From contig JAUCBJ010006983.1 in the NCBI GenBank assembly GCA_032718475.1, positions 1 to 33,653 of the forward strand: a DNA stretch of 33,653 bases. The letters run 5' to 3'. Every line of letters begins with the position of its first letter. Position 1 is the first letter of the stretch. Below are positions 1-10,500 of this stretch, one piece after another. The notes beneath the pieces are model-generated. The model saw nothing but the letters and a program-made list of their open reading frames with translations, did no database searches and had not been told where the DNA came from. The position numbers and the translations under genes were made by a program. This stretch comes from Nemertoderma westbladi. Its lineage: Eukaryota; Xenacoelomorpha; Nemertodermatida; Nemertodermatidae.

Positions 1-1172
1 TGCATCAAACTGGCCATTAACAAAAGCCAGTTCTCTGCGGGAATCTAAGTACAAAAACATGCCGCAGCTGTGACCTTGAAATCATTTCAATGTCCTTTCA
101 ATATGAGACAGAAAGTCTGGAATTTCGGTCATTTCAATGTCAATGCTATTATTATATTACTATAATAAATTTCCTACTACACATTTACTATTTCTAATCT
201 CACTTTTTGTTTTTCCTTCAAGGAAGAGCATTACAAAAATTCATTATATGGCACATGTTATATTATATAATATAAATAATGGTAAATGCATTCTAACGCT
301 TGTAGCTACAGATTGAAAGTAAAAATAAAAATTCTGGCTCACCCAGTCAGTGGTCGGGAGGTGAAACTGTCTCTGTTTCAAATTTGATGCAATCTCATTA
401 AGATTTTTTGAATCGGCACAGCGGAGTACCGGTACCGGTACTGTAGATTCTAACTAATCGAATACGAATATGTGGGTCATCACCAAAATATATCAAGGAT
501 ACTCTCATATCACTATGGTTTAAATATTTTCATATATACTCTGCTGTTTCTTGTTCTAAAATGTATAGGGTATTGTAGGTGTAGGCCTGTAGATTGTAGG
601 GTGTAGGGATTGGATAAGGTACACCCCCCCCCCCCCCCCCCCCCCCCCACCCCCCTCCCATCTACACAGAACATGCACAGTGCAGTGATTGGTCAGTCTC
701 ACGTTTGAGTTTTATATTATAATTTGCATTGATAAATTTATAATTACTTTCTATTTACATGACATACTGTTTAAAATTACCAAGTGCCTAATTAAAACTT
801 TACATTCATAGAAAGATTTGGCTTATTAAGTGATATACTTTACATATCTTGGCAAGTACTTGTTAAGAAGATAGCAAGTAGACTTTACAAGTACTTAGTA
901 TGTGTAACAGGGATTTTCAACAGGGAACTGTATGTAAAGTAAATAATGCTTAACGTGTACTCGTACTGTAATCCATTACGTCCAATAGAAGACACTTAAG
1001 AGAAAATGACCAAAGAAAATGGCGAGGGCGACAGTGTTCAGTAAAACTGAACGGACACAGACGGTGACTCAGTTTGAATCAGTCGAATATAGTGAAGATA
1101 GATTAATGATTTATCACATCCATGCAGGAGATAACTTCCAATAAACATTAATTAGATTTTAATGTATAATAA
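1..1172. other. No gene seen: AT-rich intron or intergenic DNA
   Basis: I find no convincing exon, RNA gene or mobile element here. The sequence is AT-rich with stops in all frames. It holds a long poly-C run (listed separately), a short palindromic GGTACCGGTAC-type stretch near 430-445, and a perfect 7-bp hairpin at 1036-1052 (GTTCAGT, AAA loop, ACTGAAC). It is probably intron upstream of the first visible PLC exon, because that exon starts in the middle of the X domain and earlier exons must exist further left. Confidence 0.6.
624..648. repeat. Poly-C homopolymer, about 25 bases
   Basis: An uninterrupted run of about 25 C, followed after one A by six more C. Such runs are slippage-prone and their length in an assembly is unreliable. 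Confidence 0.95.
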
Positions 1173-1182
1173 ATACTGTGTA

Positions 1183-1416
1183 AAAGCAAGCAAACAGTCG
1201 GCCGAAGCCGGAGGCGACCCGAAGGCTCCTCTTTCGATAGCTGCTACCCGAGGGTAGGGGTGGGCGCTACTCCTATCCCAAGATTTGCTCCCAGTTATTT
1301 AACTGGTACTCATTTCATCGACCCCAGTGGATGAAAGGCTGAGTGGACCCTGGCGGGGCTGAACCTACAACCAATAGATTGCAGGCCCGGCGCTCAACCA
1401 ACTGAGCTACCCCGCC
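1183..1416 (-). mobile_element. tRNA-derived SINE with 10-bp target-site duplication
   Basis: Read on the - strand, the element begins at 1416 with a tRNA-like head of about 65 nt. The head has box A-like TAGCTCAGTTGGTTGAGC and box B-like GGTTCAGCCCC, and its ends GGCGGGG and CCCCGCC pair as an acceptor stem. A non-tRNA body follows, containing TCGATGAAATGAGTACCAG, a string typical of tRNA-SINE bodies in molluscs and relatives (family knowledge). The element ends near 1183 in a T-rich tail (GCTTGCTTTT). The identical 10-mer ATACTGTGTA flanks it at 1173-1182 and 1417-1426, as expected after target-primed reverse transcription. At about 234 bp it appears full length. I cannot assign a named family. 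Confidence 0.85.
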
Positions 1417-1426
1417 ATACTGTGTA

Positions 1427-2065
1427 CTGTTAATAAATTTCACTCATATTCGATATACTGTAGTACATGATTAAAATGTATAAATGAGCATCCATAAAAT
1501 CCTTTATTCACATACAGAACGTTGATAAGTTGGCATAATGTAACAAAATTACATACATCGTTGCTCGCAAAGGTCACTTTTCATCGTTAAAGACCCTTGT
1601 TTATACCTTGTTTATTGTAAACCTCCCTCGCTGCGCTCGCTCGGTACATAAATAAACTCGGGTCATAACGCTGCAAAGTGCTGCTTTGCACACAATGATG
1701 TAAATAGTTATTTTAGGGATATAATTTACTTCTAATGTGGTTGTAACGTAATAAACAAGAAATCAAGTACTGTAGACTGTCTGTATACAGTATAGCCATC
1801 GTTAAAATTTTGTGTCACTTTAAGTTGATTCGGCTGAAAACGTGGAATTTTATTTATTGTTTTATTGAAATCTACTTATAGTTTTTTTCAGGCTCCGTTC
1901 TTTGAACGACCCCTTATGAATTTTTGGTTGACGGAGCTGTCCCACATAATAATTAGTAAGGATGAGACGAGCCAAATAACTTTTGGCTCGATTTTCTTGT
2001 AAAGGTATTTTTTGTAGTTGTTTTTTTAATATCATAAATGATTATAATTATTTATTATTTAATAG
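1427..2065. other. Intron upstream of the first visible PLC exon; no gene seen
   Basis: AT-rich sequence. A perfect 9-bp stem with a 5-nt loop lies at 1968-1990 (CGAGCCAAA / TTTGGCTCG). A looser inverted pair GCTCCGT / ACGGAGC lies near 1893-1937. A stretch after a CAG near 1890 is open for about 40 codons but resembles no part of a PLC X domain, so I do not call it an exon. The 3' end (TTTATTATTTAATAG) is a plausible splice acceptor for the exon starting at 2066. Confidence 0.5.
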
Positions 2066-2230
2066 GATGTTCTCCAGGCTATCCATGAAACTGCCTTTAA
2101 AGTGTGCGATTGGCCAGTGATTCTCTCCCTAGAAGACCACTGCACTTCCAAACAACAAGTAACCATGGCGAAACACCTGAGAGACATTATCGGCGAGAAT
2201 TTGTTAACCGAACCATTGAGTGAATTTCCG
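2066..2230 (+). CDS. Phosphoinositide phospholipase C, exon with end of catalytic X domain (partial)
   Basis: The exon reads in phase 0 for 55 codons, starting DVLQAIHETAF and ending EPLSEFP. It contains PVILSLEDHC followed by QQ and MAKHL, the hallmark of the second half of the PI-PLC X domain. In this family the Glu of the S-L-E-(N/D)-H-C motif is a Ca2+ ligand at the active site that cleaves PIP2 into IP3 and diacylglycerol. The acceptor is TTTAATAG before 2066. The donor is CCG|GTTGGT at 2230/2231. Joining at 2230 gives ...EFP-LEKG..., which matches the PLC-beta pattern EPL..(Y/H)PLE.G. The next GT, four bases later, would break the frame. The protein would act at the inner face of the plasma membrane. 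The family call is firm; the beta subtype is inferred from this exon plus the next. Confidence 0.85.
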
Positions 2231-2723
2231 GTTGGTATCAGTTAATCTGTAAGAATTATACTAACTTTTATATAAAATAATTCATGTATAATTTATGTAC
2301 TGGTGGTGTCTTCCTGTCTTGTTCAGGTTCACCCGAAACGTGATGGAAAACGCATTTATTTAATTGAAAATACTGATCAAAATGCTAATAATTATATTAC
2401 TAAAATATATCGGATCATAAGGAGAGTTAGCAATACTGGCCGTCATGAGATATCGTGCAGTAGTCTATAAAGTTTAGATTGTAAAACGAAGTCTGAGAGA
2501 TCCTCACGCACGCTGCAAAACGGTTTATGACTTCGGAATGTGACGGAGTTAAGTCCCTGTGTGTGCACTTGAAGAAGTAACATGACTGGAGTGTGGGGGG
2601 GGGGGGGTGCCTCCTACTGGATACGATACGCCCCTGAAGAATTTATGAAACTTAATATTAATGTTAATTCAGGATGGACCGGATATCACTTGTTGATATT
2701 CGACCAGGAGAATCAGATATCCG
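2231..2723 (+). other. Intron sequence before the RTE insertion; no gene seen
   Basis: Intron between the exons ending at 2230 and starting at 6509. It holds a run of 13 G at 2595-2607. A short open frame across the G run (2582-2833) continues into the RTE 3' end and has no family resemblance. Without the RTE element the intron would be only about 0.95 kb. Confidence 0.6.
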
Positions 2724-2771
2724 GAGGATCGGATACTACTAGGATCGGCATGCTGCATTGCAGCTGCATTT

Positions 2772-4258
2772 TTAAGAATGCTGTGCCGGCTTGTCAACAA
2801 AATTGCACCGCCACAACTCCCTATCACCCATGACATTTGCTAAATCATCCGCATCTTCAAGGCCATTGTCCTTTAAGATGCGTCTCAAGAAAGTCATGGG
2901 CTGTCCACCATGCTTATTCACTCCATGAGGCTGCCAAAGTACAAGATTATGCACTGGCTGGTCCTCACGGCGAAAGCACTATCCTGCAAAGCGGAGGCGA
3001 TTTTGTTCTAGTGTCAAGCTTGGGGAACCAATGAGACACCTCCAATGTTATATAGTGTCTGGTTGGAGATGTGTGCATTGTACTTGACACAATGAACCCG
3101 GCGTAGCATTCTTGTGAATGTGCCATCCAGAGATTTGGTGTCCTCAGCAGTTAGAGCCCAGCATGGACTCCCGTAGAGGAGTACTGGAACTACTGCTGCT
3201 CTAAATAATCGGACCTTAAGTTTCCGATTAATTCTCGGTGACTTCCAAATCCTGGAAAGCCTATTCAAGGCTGCCCATGCCTTTCCCTTACGTATTCGAA
3301 GGTCCTCACCTGACTTCCGGATCCATGATCCCAGGTAACAGAAGTCGTCCACATGCTCAAGCATACCATCCTTTGAGCTTATGCTCATCCGATCAGAGAC
3401 TTGCTGAGGACTTTCGAAGTTAACTGTCAAAATTGTGGTCTTTCTTGAGTTAATAAAAAGACCAACACTAGAAGCAGCATGTTCTAATGAGCTGAGGAGC
3501 CGTTGGGCTCCCTCTAATGATTCTGAGAGTACTCCTAAGTCATCAGCAAAGTCTAGATCAGTTAGGTACTTGGCAGGATTTCCTCGACTTCTGGAGCCAG
3601 TAGGTGGGGTTATCATCACCCCATCATCATTATGATGATCTAAGGACATGCGTAGAACATAGTCAACCACAATAATGAACAAGAATGGTGCAAGTGTGTC
3701 TCCTTGGAGGACGCCCCATAACACTTTAAATGGTTCTGTGTCACCGTCAACAGTAGACACAAATGTTGTCGAACCATCGTATACTGATCTGATTGCTGCA
3801 ATAATTTCATCAGGAATCCCATATAATGAAAGTATGCTGAACATACGTGAGCGAGAGACTGAATCGAAGGCCTTGAAGAAGTCAACAAAGATAACAGCCA
3901 GATGCCTGTCTTTCTTTTTTGATAATTCTTCAATTATCCTTCTAAGTGCCAAAATGGGCTCCATGGTCCCACGACCTTTACGGAACCCATTCTGATTTCC
4001 ACGGAGCAGTCTCTCAATGGGATCCATGATGCGATTTAATAGAATCCTATTGTATAGCTTTGCAGCAATCGAGATCAATGAGATTCCCCGAAAATAACCA
4101 TAGAGTGTTAGGTTGCCCTTCTTGGGAACTGGCACCAACTTATTTGTTTTCATTTCTTGTGGGACTCTTGTTGTTCGGTACATGTCTACTATGATGGGAT
4201 AGATGAGCTTTAAACACTCAGGTATTTTAAAGACCTCAGGGGGAACACTGGACTCCAC
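2772..4258 (-). pseudogene. RTE reverse transcriptase region, frameshifted twice
   Basis: The open frame 4258-3014 (414 residues) is a reverse transcriptase: finger region FRGISLISIAAKLYNR (about 57-71), GFRKGRGTMEPI (91-102), motif A FVDFFKAFD with Asp126, GVLQGDTLAPFLF (182-194), and the catalytic FADD box (237-240). It copies element RNA into DNA at a nicked target. Its first four residues are out-of-frame sequence created by extra bases near 4240-4256, where a GACTCCAC-type stretch is doubled. The second copy reads straight through there (SGVDGVPPEVF). After SLVPQA a single missing base in a C run (CCCC here, CCCCC in copy 2; 3022-3025) ends the frame. The C-terminal part resumes at 2954 (HNLVLWQPHGVNKHGGQP) and stops at 2772 after PAQHS. 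All catalytic residues I can see are intact; only the frame is broken. Confidence 0.88.
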
Positions 4259-5850
4259 CGGACTCCACTGGCACGATTGGTCTTAATGCTCTTTGCAGCA
4301 GCCTTCACTTCTGCAAAGGAGATATCGCCAATGGGAATATCTGGGAGTACAGACTCAGACACTTGTACTTCTATAAAGTTATCAGGCAATACCCTCTTAT
4401 TATTGAGGAGCTTTTCAAAGTGGGCTTTACAACCATTGAGGCGATCGGCTGGTGATTCAGCCTTAACCTTGGTGGTTGGTTGGCTTTTCCGCCCAGTAAG
4501 CAGATTGATCGATTTCCATGCCTGGGATGATTGCCTGCTGTCGTCAGCATCATTGATGGCATCAACCTTTTGGTTTATTAGCTCCTGTAGATTAACAGAG
4601 TACTGCCTGTTCAGGGACCTAGATGCAGCCTTAACTGCATTCTTGGCCGCTGTAGTCTGTTTGAGTCGGGACTCTTTCTGCGCCTTATGAAGGTCATTTC
4701 GGCACTTCTGAATTTTGTTGTCAGTCCAGGGGGCCCTTTTCCTGTTTCGAGGGTATACAGGAACTGCTTCTGCAGCTGCTAACTTAACTGCTTCTGTAAA
4801 GGCAGTATAGCCCTCACAGTGATCTGCCGCCTCAGAGGCAAGAGCCTCATACCTGTTGCTCAGCTGTAGTGTGAAGGTGGATCTCACACTTGGCTGTTGC
4901 AACAGAGAGGACCAGTCATGCCGCGGCAAGGCAGATTTCGTTGTTCTGCTAGCACGCAGACTAAGTCTTACCTTGGCCACAATAAGGCGGTGATCACTGG
5001 AGAAGGGTCGAAGTGTAAATGCATTACAGTCTTGTATAGAGCTCCTGTATTTCCTACGAAACAGAATATGGTCTATCTGGGACTTGTGACCACTGGGTCC
5101 ACTATGAGTCCATAGCTTTCCAGTTCGCTTCTTGAACTGGGTTCCAGCCGAAAACAATCCATTTCCAGAGATAAAATCCTGAAGATGGACAGAATTTCGG
5201 TTAACACTATTGCTATAGACCGAGGGCGATGTAGGTGATTGATGCAGACTTGCATTAAAGTCTCCCAGGAATGTTAAGAATGCATGCTGATCCACTCCAT
5301 CAGTAGCTGCTTGTAGATTGTGGTAGAAATTTTCCACCTCCTCTACAGGGGCAACACTAGTTGGAGAGTAGCACACAATCAGAACCACCTTAGGAAACTT
5401 CTTAGCCAGTCTTCCAGAACATGAGAAGTGGCAACGGATGATGCGGTTAGAGATTTGTTCTATTTTGTCCAATGCTGCATGTGCAGTTGGATTCATCAAT
5501 AGACCAATTCCACCATTGCCACTATCATCTGCTGACGCGAGGGCGAGTCGCCAACCGCCCCCCATGTCCTTAATCAGAACCTCATCAGTCTGTCCAGTCT
5601 GCATTCGGTGCTCTTGAACACCCACTGCGCTAAGAGAAAGCTTATCTGCCAAGGCAGTCAGCTCACCTTGTCGCATTGGGGACCCGAGTGTTAGGGTGTT
5701 TACTGAGGCTAGTCTAGTGACTTGCCTCAGATTCACCAATGGCTTTGTTGGTCGGGGTGGAACATGAGAGTAGCCTCCAACTCCAGAATCCCTCTCCCAC
5801 ATCACATTCTGCCCTCCCTGGTGACCCAGGGTTTGGGCCAGAAAGGTCAT
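4210..5850 (-). pseudogene. RTE endonuclease domain and linker, cut off from the RT by a frameshift
   Basis: The 546-codon frame starting at 5850 holds an AP-endonuclease-like (exonuclease-endonuclease-phosphatase fold) domain, residues about 45-295. It shows NTLTL (51-55), the catalytic Glu in VQEHR (Glu80), GDFN (196-199), QIDHI with Asp260/His261, and SDHR (285-288). These residues nick target DNA to prime reverse transcription. A Lys/Arg-rich linker follows (YPRNRKRAPWTDNKI near 365), leading into the RT at SIKTNRASG. The frame is lost at the insertion near 4240-4256, so the last 16 or so residues are not native. Domain order and size fit RTE elements with a single ORF of about 1,000 residues. 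The start at 5850 is the first Met; I did not test whether translation could begin elsewhere in the about 200-nt leader. Confidence 0.87.
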
Positions 5851-6056
5851 CAGGAAAGGGACTCAAAGAATTGTTGGCTGCTCTCTCTCCAGTAGGGGGT
5901 GAGACAGGCAGCCGGTCAGGAGTTAACTGACGCCTGTGAGGCCGATTGTGTCCATTTCATTCCACTGGCCTCTAGTGGCTGGACCTCCGCATTACTAATG
6001 TAATCCATAGTGGGGGTTGGGGGGTGCTTTTTTTGCCGAGTCAGCTCTCGGGGCAG

Positions 6057-6508
6057 GATATCCGCCCGGGTTTAAACCGGAACTAAACGGGAGCAAAATT
6101 TACTAGTGTTTTATTGGCGTTATTTTTATAACTCAAGTGTATTGAGTCGTTTATTTATTTTTGAAGTGAATATAAAATTATATTGCGGATTATAATGTAC
6201 AGTATTATGGTCAAATCTATATAAAGTCATAAAATATGTATTGTTAGCAGTAGCAGGTCTTTCTGTTAATTTGTATCTTGAAATTAAAAACATAAAATAC
6301 TTTAGTGAAATAGTAATTAAAATATCGATTTGTAATCTTAATTGTTCATTAATTTATTAATCTCAAAATTAGAAGACCCTAAATACAATTATTATTAACA
6401 ATTTAAATCTTAGGTACTTTATTAGATGTTGTATAATTAAACATTGGGTAGGATTAAATATAAAACATCGTTTAAATAATTAAAATCGCATTAATTTATT
6501 TTCTACAG
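6057..6508 (+). other. Remainder of PLC intron; no gene seen
   Basis: Very AT-rich intron sequence after the RTE element, ending in the polypyrimidine-type acceptor TTTATTTTCTACAG at 6495-6508. No RNA gene or repeat family recognised. Confidence 0.7.
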
Positions 6509-6669
6509 TTGGAGAAAGGACGTGAACTACCCCCACCCGCGGCCCTAATGCGTAAAGTTTTAATAAAACATAAAAAGAAACAAGTTGGGGGCGGAAAACG
6601 TCGGAAATCTACGGCGATGAGCGAGTTTCGTACTGATGATGGCCGTAGTTGCTCTCTAGGAGACTTCAG
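6509..6669 (+). CDS. Phosphoinositide phospholipase C, exon at end of X domain and start of X-Y linker (partial)
   Basis: The exon is 161 nt, beginning in phase 0 and ending in phase 2 at CAG|GTAAAT (6669/6670). It reads LEKGRELPPPAALMRK, then VLIKHKKK and a basic, Gly/Lys-rich stretch ending GDFR across the splice. The L-P-x-P...L..K(I/V)L(I/V)K.KK pattern is the end of the PLC X domain, where lysines contact inositol phosphates. The PLxxG spacing before LPPP is characteristic of PLC-beta rather than delta, eta or gamma isoforms. The acceptor TTCTACAG and donor GTAAAT are both strong. The join to the previous exon restores an uninterrupted PLC-like sequence. Confidence 0.85.
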
Positions 6670-6965
6670 GTAAATATAAACAATTATTTATATTAAATAA
6701 TATTACTTATAATTCATTATTGACACTTTTTGTTTGTTTGTTGACAATTTTTCAAGGTATTTTTAATTTCGTCTCGCTTTTTTCATTCAAAATTTGCTCC
6801 AGAGAATACAAAATTTAAAATTACTAAAATAATATTGAGAAATATCGCGTGTTAAATTAACTATAATTTTTAGAATGAAACACGAAATACAATAATGATA
6901 AAACTTATTGTTATAAATGTTTACTAATTGTTGTGATAATAACCATTTATTTTATTTTCAAACAG

Positions 6966-7521
6966 AGATGCCCTCGATATGAGATCGCGACCTCGTAAAT
7001 CCCATTCGACGTCGACCCCTCCGTCGGAACGACGACGGATCAGTTCCTCGGTGGACTTCCTCACTCTGCGACGTCCTATTTCTCCTCGACTCCCGCGGAT
7101 GAACCCGCTGATGAACCGCGTGCCGTCGAGTCCCAGCCCGTTGGCGAGACTGCCGGAGGAGTCGCGATGGTGCGGGAACTCGGAGACGGAATCCGTGCAG
7201 GATCTAATGGGATCCTCGGTGTATTCCGAACCCGAGACGCAGCAAGTGTTCGGGATGCAGCGGAGGAAGTCGCGACGTCGTCGACACCATTCCGAGTCGC
7301 CGTCCGCCCGGATTATCGCGCGGTCCAAAGCGAACATCAGCGGTGATTTGGATTCAGAGGGTTTTTCTGACGTGTTTGGCTCGGTCTCGTCGGATTCGCT
7401 TGGTCTCAGGAATAGTCGTATAAATGAGTTGGGGAGTCGGGGAAGGAGAGATACCGAAAGTAGTAGCGACGAGGAGTTCCTAAAGTCAACGGAACTCTTC
7501 CGTGAAATGGAATCAGTTGCG
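6966..7521 (+). CDS. Phosphoinositide phospholipase C, exon encoding long Ser/Arg-rich X-Y linker (partial)
   Basis: Acceptor TTTTCAAACAG at 6965. The first base completes an Arg codon from the previous exon, and 185 codons follow in phase 0. The sequence is low-complexity and rich in Ser and Arg (ERRRISSSVDF, QRRKSRRRRHHSES), with several R-R-x-S sites that could be kinase targets. It ends in an acidic stretch and short helix-like segment (TESSSDEEFLKS, then LFREMES). In PLCs the X-Y linker autoinhibits the active site, and in PLC-beta its end is an acidic stretch and helix (E-E-M-S) next to the Y domain, which fits. I place the donor at GCG|GTAGGA (7521/7522). If it is not used, the frame stops at 7572 (TAG), giving a protein without Y and C2 domains. 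The exon is open on both strands; the antisense frame (7583-6924) is taken as a shadow. Confidence 0.72.
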
Positions 7522-7599
7522 GTAGGATATGATAATAATATACAGTATACCCCCAGTCTGGGTAATCTGTAGGACAAACACACGTTAACAATTACCTGC

Positions 7600-10500
7600 T
7601 AAACTGATTTGACACTTATACTGACAATGAAACTATCATAGTTACGTGTGAAACTGATTTCACACTTTGGCGTTACTTGGAAAACTGATTCGACACTTTG
7701 ATATTTTGTGAAACTGATATGACACTTTCAACAGTCACTTGTGAAACTGATTTGTCATTTTGACAGTTATACTTGTAAAACTGATTTGACGATTTGACAA
7801 TTTCTTGTGAAACTGATTTGACACTTTGACAGTTACTAGTGAAACTGATTTGACACCTACGTGTGAAACTGATTTGACACTTACGTGTGAAACTGATTTG
7901 ACACTTACGTGTGAAACTAATTTGACACTTACGTGTGAAACTGATTTGACACTTACGTGTGAAACTGATTTGACACTTACGTGTGAAACTGATTTGACAC
8001 TTACGTGTTAAACTGATTTGACACTTTGACAGTTACTAGTGAAACTGAGTTGACACTTACGTGTGAAACTGATTTCACACTTACGTGTGGATCTGATTTG
8101 ACGATTTGACAATTTCTTGTGAAACTGATTTGACACTTTGATAGTTACTGGTGAAACTGATTTGACACCTACGTGTGAAACTGATTTGACACTTACGTGT
8201 GAAACTGATTTGACACTTACGTGTGGAACTGATTGGACACTTACGTGTTAAACTGATTTGAGACTTACGAGTGAAACTGATTTGACACTTACGTGTGAAA
8301 CTGATTTGACACTTACGTGTGAAACTGAGCTGACACTTACGTGTGGAACTGATTTGGCGATTTGACAATTTCTTGTGAAACTGATTTGACACTTTGACAG
8401 TTACTAGTGAAACTGATTTGACACTTACGTGTGAAACTGATTTGACACTTACGTGTGAAACTAATTTGACACTTACGTGTGAAACTAATTTGACACTTAC
8501 GTGTGAAACTGATTTGACACTTACGTGTGAAACTGATTTGACACTTACGTGTGAAACTGATTTGACACTTACGTGTTAAACTGATTTGAGACTTACGAGT
8601 GAAACTGATTTGACACTTACGTGTAAAACTGATTTGACACTTACGTGTGGAACTGATTTGACACCTACGTGTGAAACTAATTTGACACTTACGTGTGGAA
8701 CTGATTTGACGATTTTACAATTTCTTGTGAAACTGATTTGACACTTTGACAGTTACTAGTGAAACTGAGTTGACACTTACGTGTGAAACTGATTTCACAC
8801 TTACGTGTGGATCTGATTTGACGATTTGACAATTTCTTGTGAAACTGATTTGACACTTTGATAGTTACTGGTGAAACTGATTTGACACCTACGTGTGAAA
8901 CTGATTTGACACTTACGTGTGAAACTGATTTGACACTTACGTGTGGAACTGATTGGACACTTACGTGTTAAACTGATTTGAGACTTACGAGTGAAACTGA
9001 TTTGACACTTACGTGTGAAACTGATTTGACACTTACGTGTGAAACTGATTTGACACTTACGTGGGAAACTGATTTGACACTTACGTGTGAAACTGATTTG
9101 ACACTTACGTGTGAAACTGATTTGACACTTACGTGTGAAACTGAGCTGACACTTACGTGTGGAACTGATTTGGCGATTTGACAATTTCTTGTGAAACTGA
9201 TTTGACACTTTGACAGTTACTAGTGAAACTGATTTGACACTTACGTGTGAAACTGATTTGACACTTACGTGTGAAACTAATTTGACACTTACGTGTGAAA
9301 CTGATTTGACACTTACGTGTGAAACTGATTTGACACTTACGTGTGAAACTGATTTGACACTTACGTGTTAAACTGATTTGAGACTTACGAGTGAAACTGA
9401 TTTGACACTTACGTGTAAAACTGATTTGACACTTACGTGTGGAACTGATTTGACACCTACGTGTGAAACTAATTTGACACTTACGTGTGGAACTGATTTG
9501 ACGATTTTACAATTTCTTGTGAAACTGATATGACACTTTGACAGTTACTAGTGAAACTGAGTTGACACTTACGTGTGAAACTGATTTGACACTTACGTGT
9601 GAAACTGATTTGACACTTACGTGTGAAACTGAGCTGACACTTACGTGTGGAACTGATTTGGCGATTTGACAATTTCTTGTGAAACTGATTTGACACTTTG
9701 ACAGTTACTAGTGAAACTGATTTGACACTTACGTGTGAAACTGATTTGACACTTACGTGTGAAACTAATTTGACACTTACGTGTGAAACTGATTTGACAC
9801 TTACGTGTGAAACTGATTTGACACTTACGTGTGAAACTGATTTGACACTTACGTGTTAAACTGATTTGAAACTTACGAGTGAAACTGATTTGACACTTAC
9901 GTGTAAAACTGATTTGACACTTACGTGTGGAACTGATTTGACACCTACGTGTGAAACTAATTTGACACTTACGTGTGGAACTGATTTGACGATTTTACAA
10001 TTTCTTCAGAAACTGACATGACACTTTGACAGTTACTAGTGAAACTGAGTTGACACTTACGTGTGAAACTGATTTGACACTTACGTGTGAAACTAATTTG
10101 ACACTTACGTGTGGAACTGATTTGACGATTTTACAATTTCTTGTGAAACTGATTTGACACTTTGATAGTTACTAGTGAAACTGATTTGACACTTACGTGT
10201 AAAACTGATTTGACACTTACGTGTGAAACTGATTTGACACTTACGTGTGAAACTGATTTGACACTTACGTGTGGAACTGATTTGACACTTACGTGTGGAA
10301 CTGATTTGAGACTTACGAGTGAAACTGATTTGACACTTACGTGTTAAACTGATTTGACACTTACGTGTTAAACTGATTTGACACTTACGTGTGAAACTGA
10401 TTTGACACTTACGTGTGGAACTGATTTGACACTTACGTGTGAAACAGATTTGACACTTACGTGTCTAACTGATTTGAGACTTACGAGTGAAACTGATTTC

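Larger units (their letters stand above)
2724..6056 (-). mobile_element. RTE-clade non-LTR retrotransposon, near full length, antisense in PLC intron
   Basis: About 3.33 kb, the usual size of an RTE element, with one long ORF carrying an apurinic-like endonuclease and then a reverse transcriptase. The 3' end, read on the - strand, finishes with CCGATCCTAGTAGTAT, a short TAG-type tail like the microsatellite tails of RTE elements. The second copy at 30393-32420 has the same 3' end with (TAG)4. The 8-mer GATATCCG occurs at 2716-2723 and 6057-6064 and may be the target-site duplication. That would set these limits, but 8 bp is weak evidence. The ORF has two frameshifts (near 4240-4256 and 3022-3025), so this copy is not active as it stands. 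It lies antisense to the PLC transcript. Confidence 0.85.

Noticed and set aside
1890-2010. Possible extra PLC exon after TTTTTTTCAG
   Set aside because: The open stretch of about 40 codons does not resemble the part of the X domain that should precede DVLQAI, and it contains hairpins more like repeat debris.
4277-4690. 137-codon frame on the strand opposite the RTE ORF (and its counterpart 30880-30467)
   Set aside because: It lies antisense to the RTE linker/RT coding region in both copies and has no motif of its own.
6924-7583. 219-codon antisense frame over the third PLC exon
   Set aside because: It has no recognisable domain. The + strand has matching splice sites, phase and PLC context, so the antisense frame is a shadow of GC-rich, stop-poor exon sequence.
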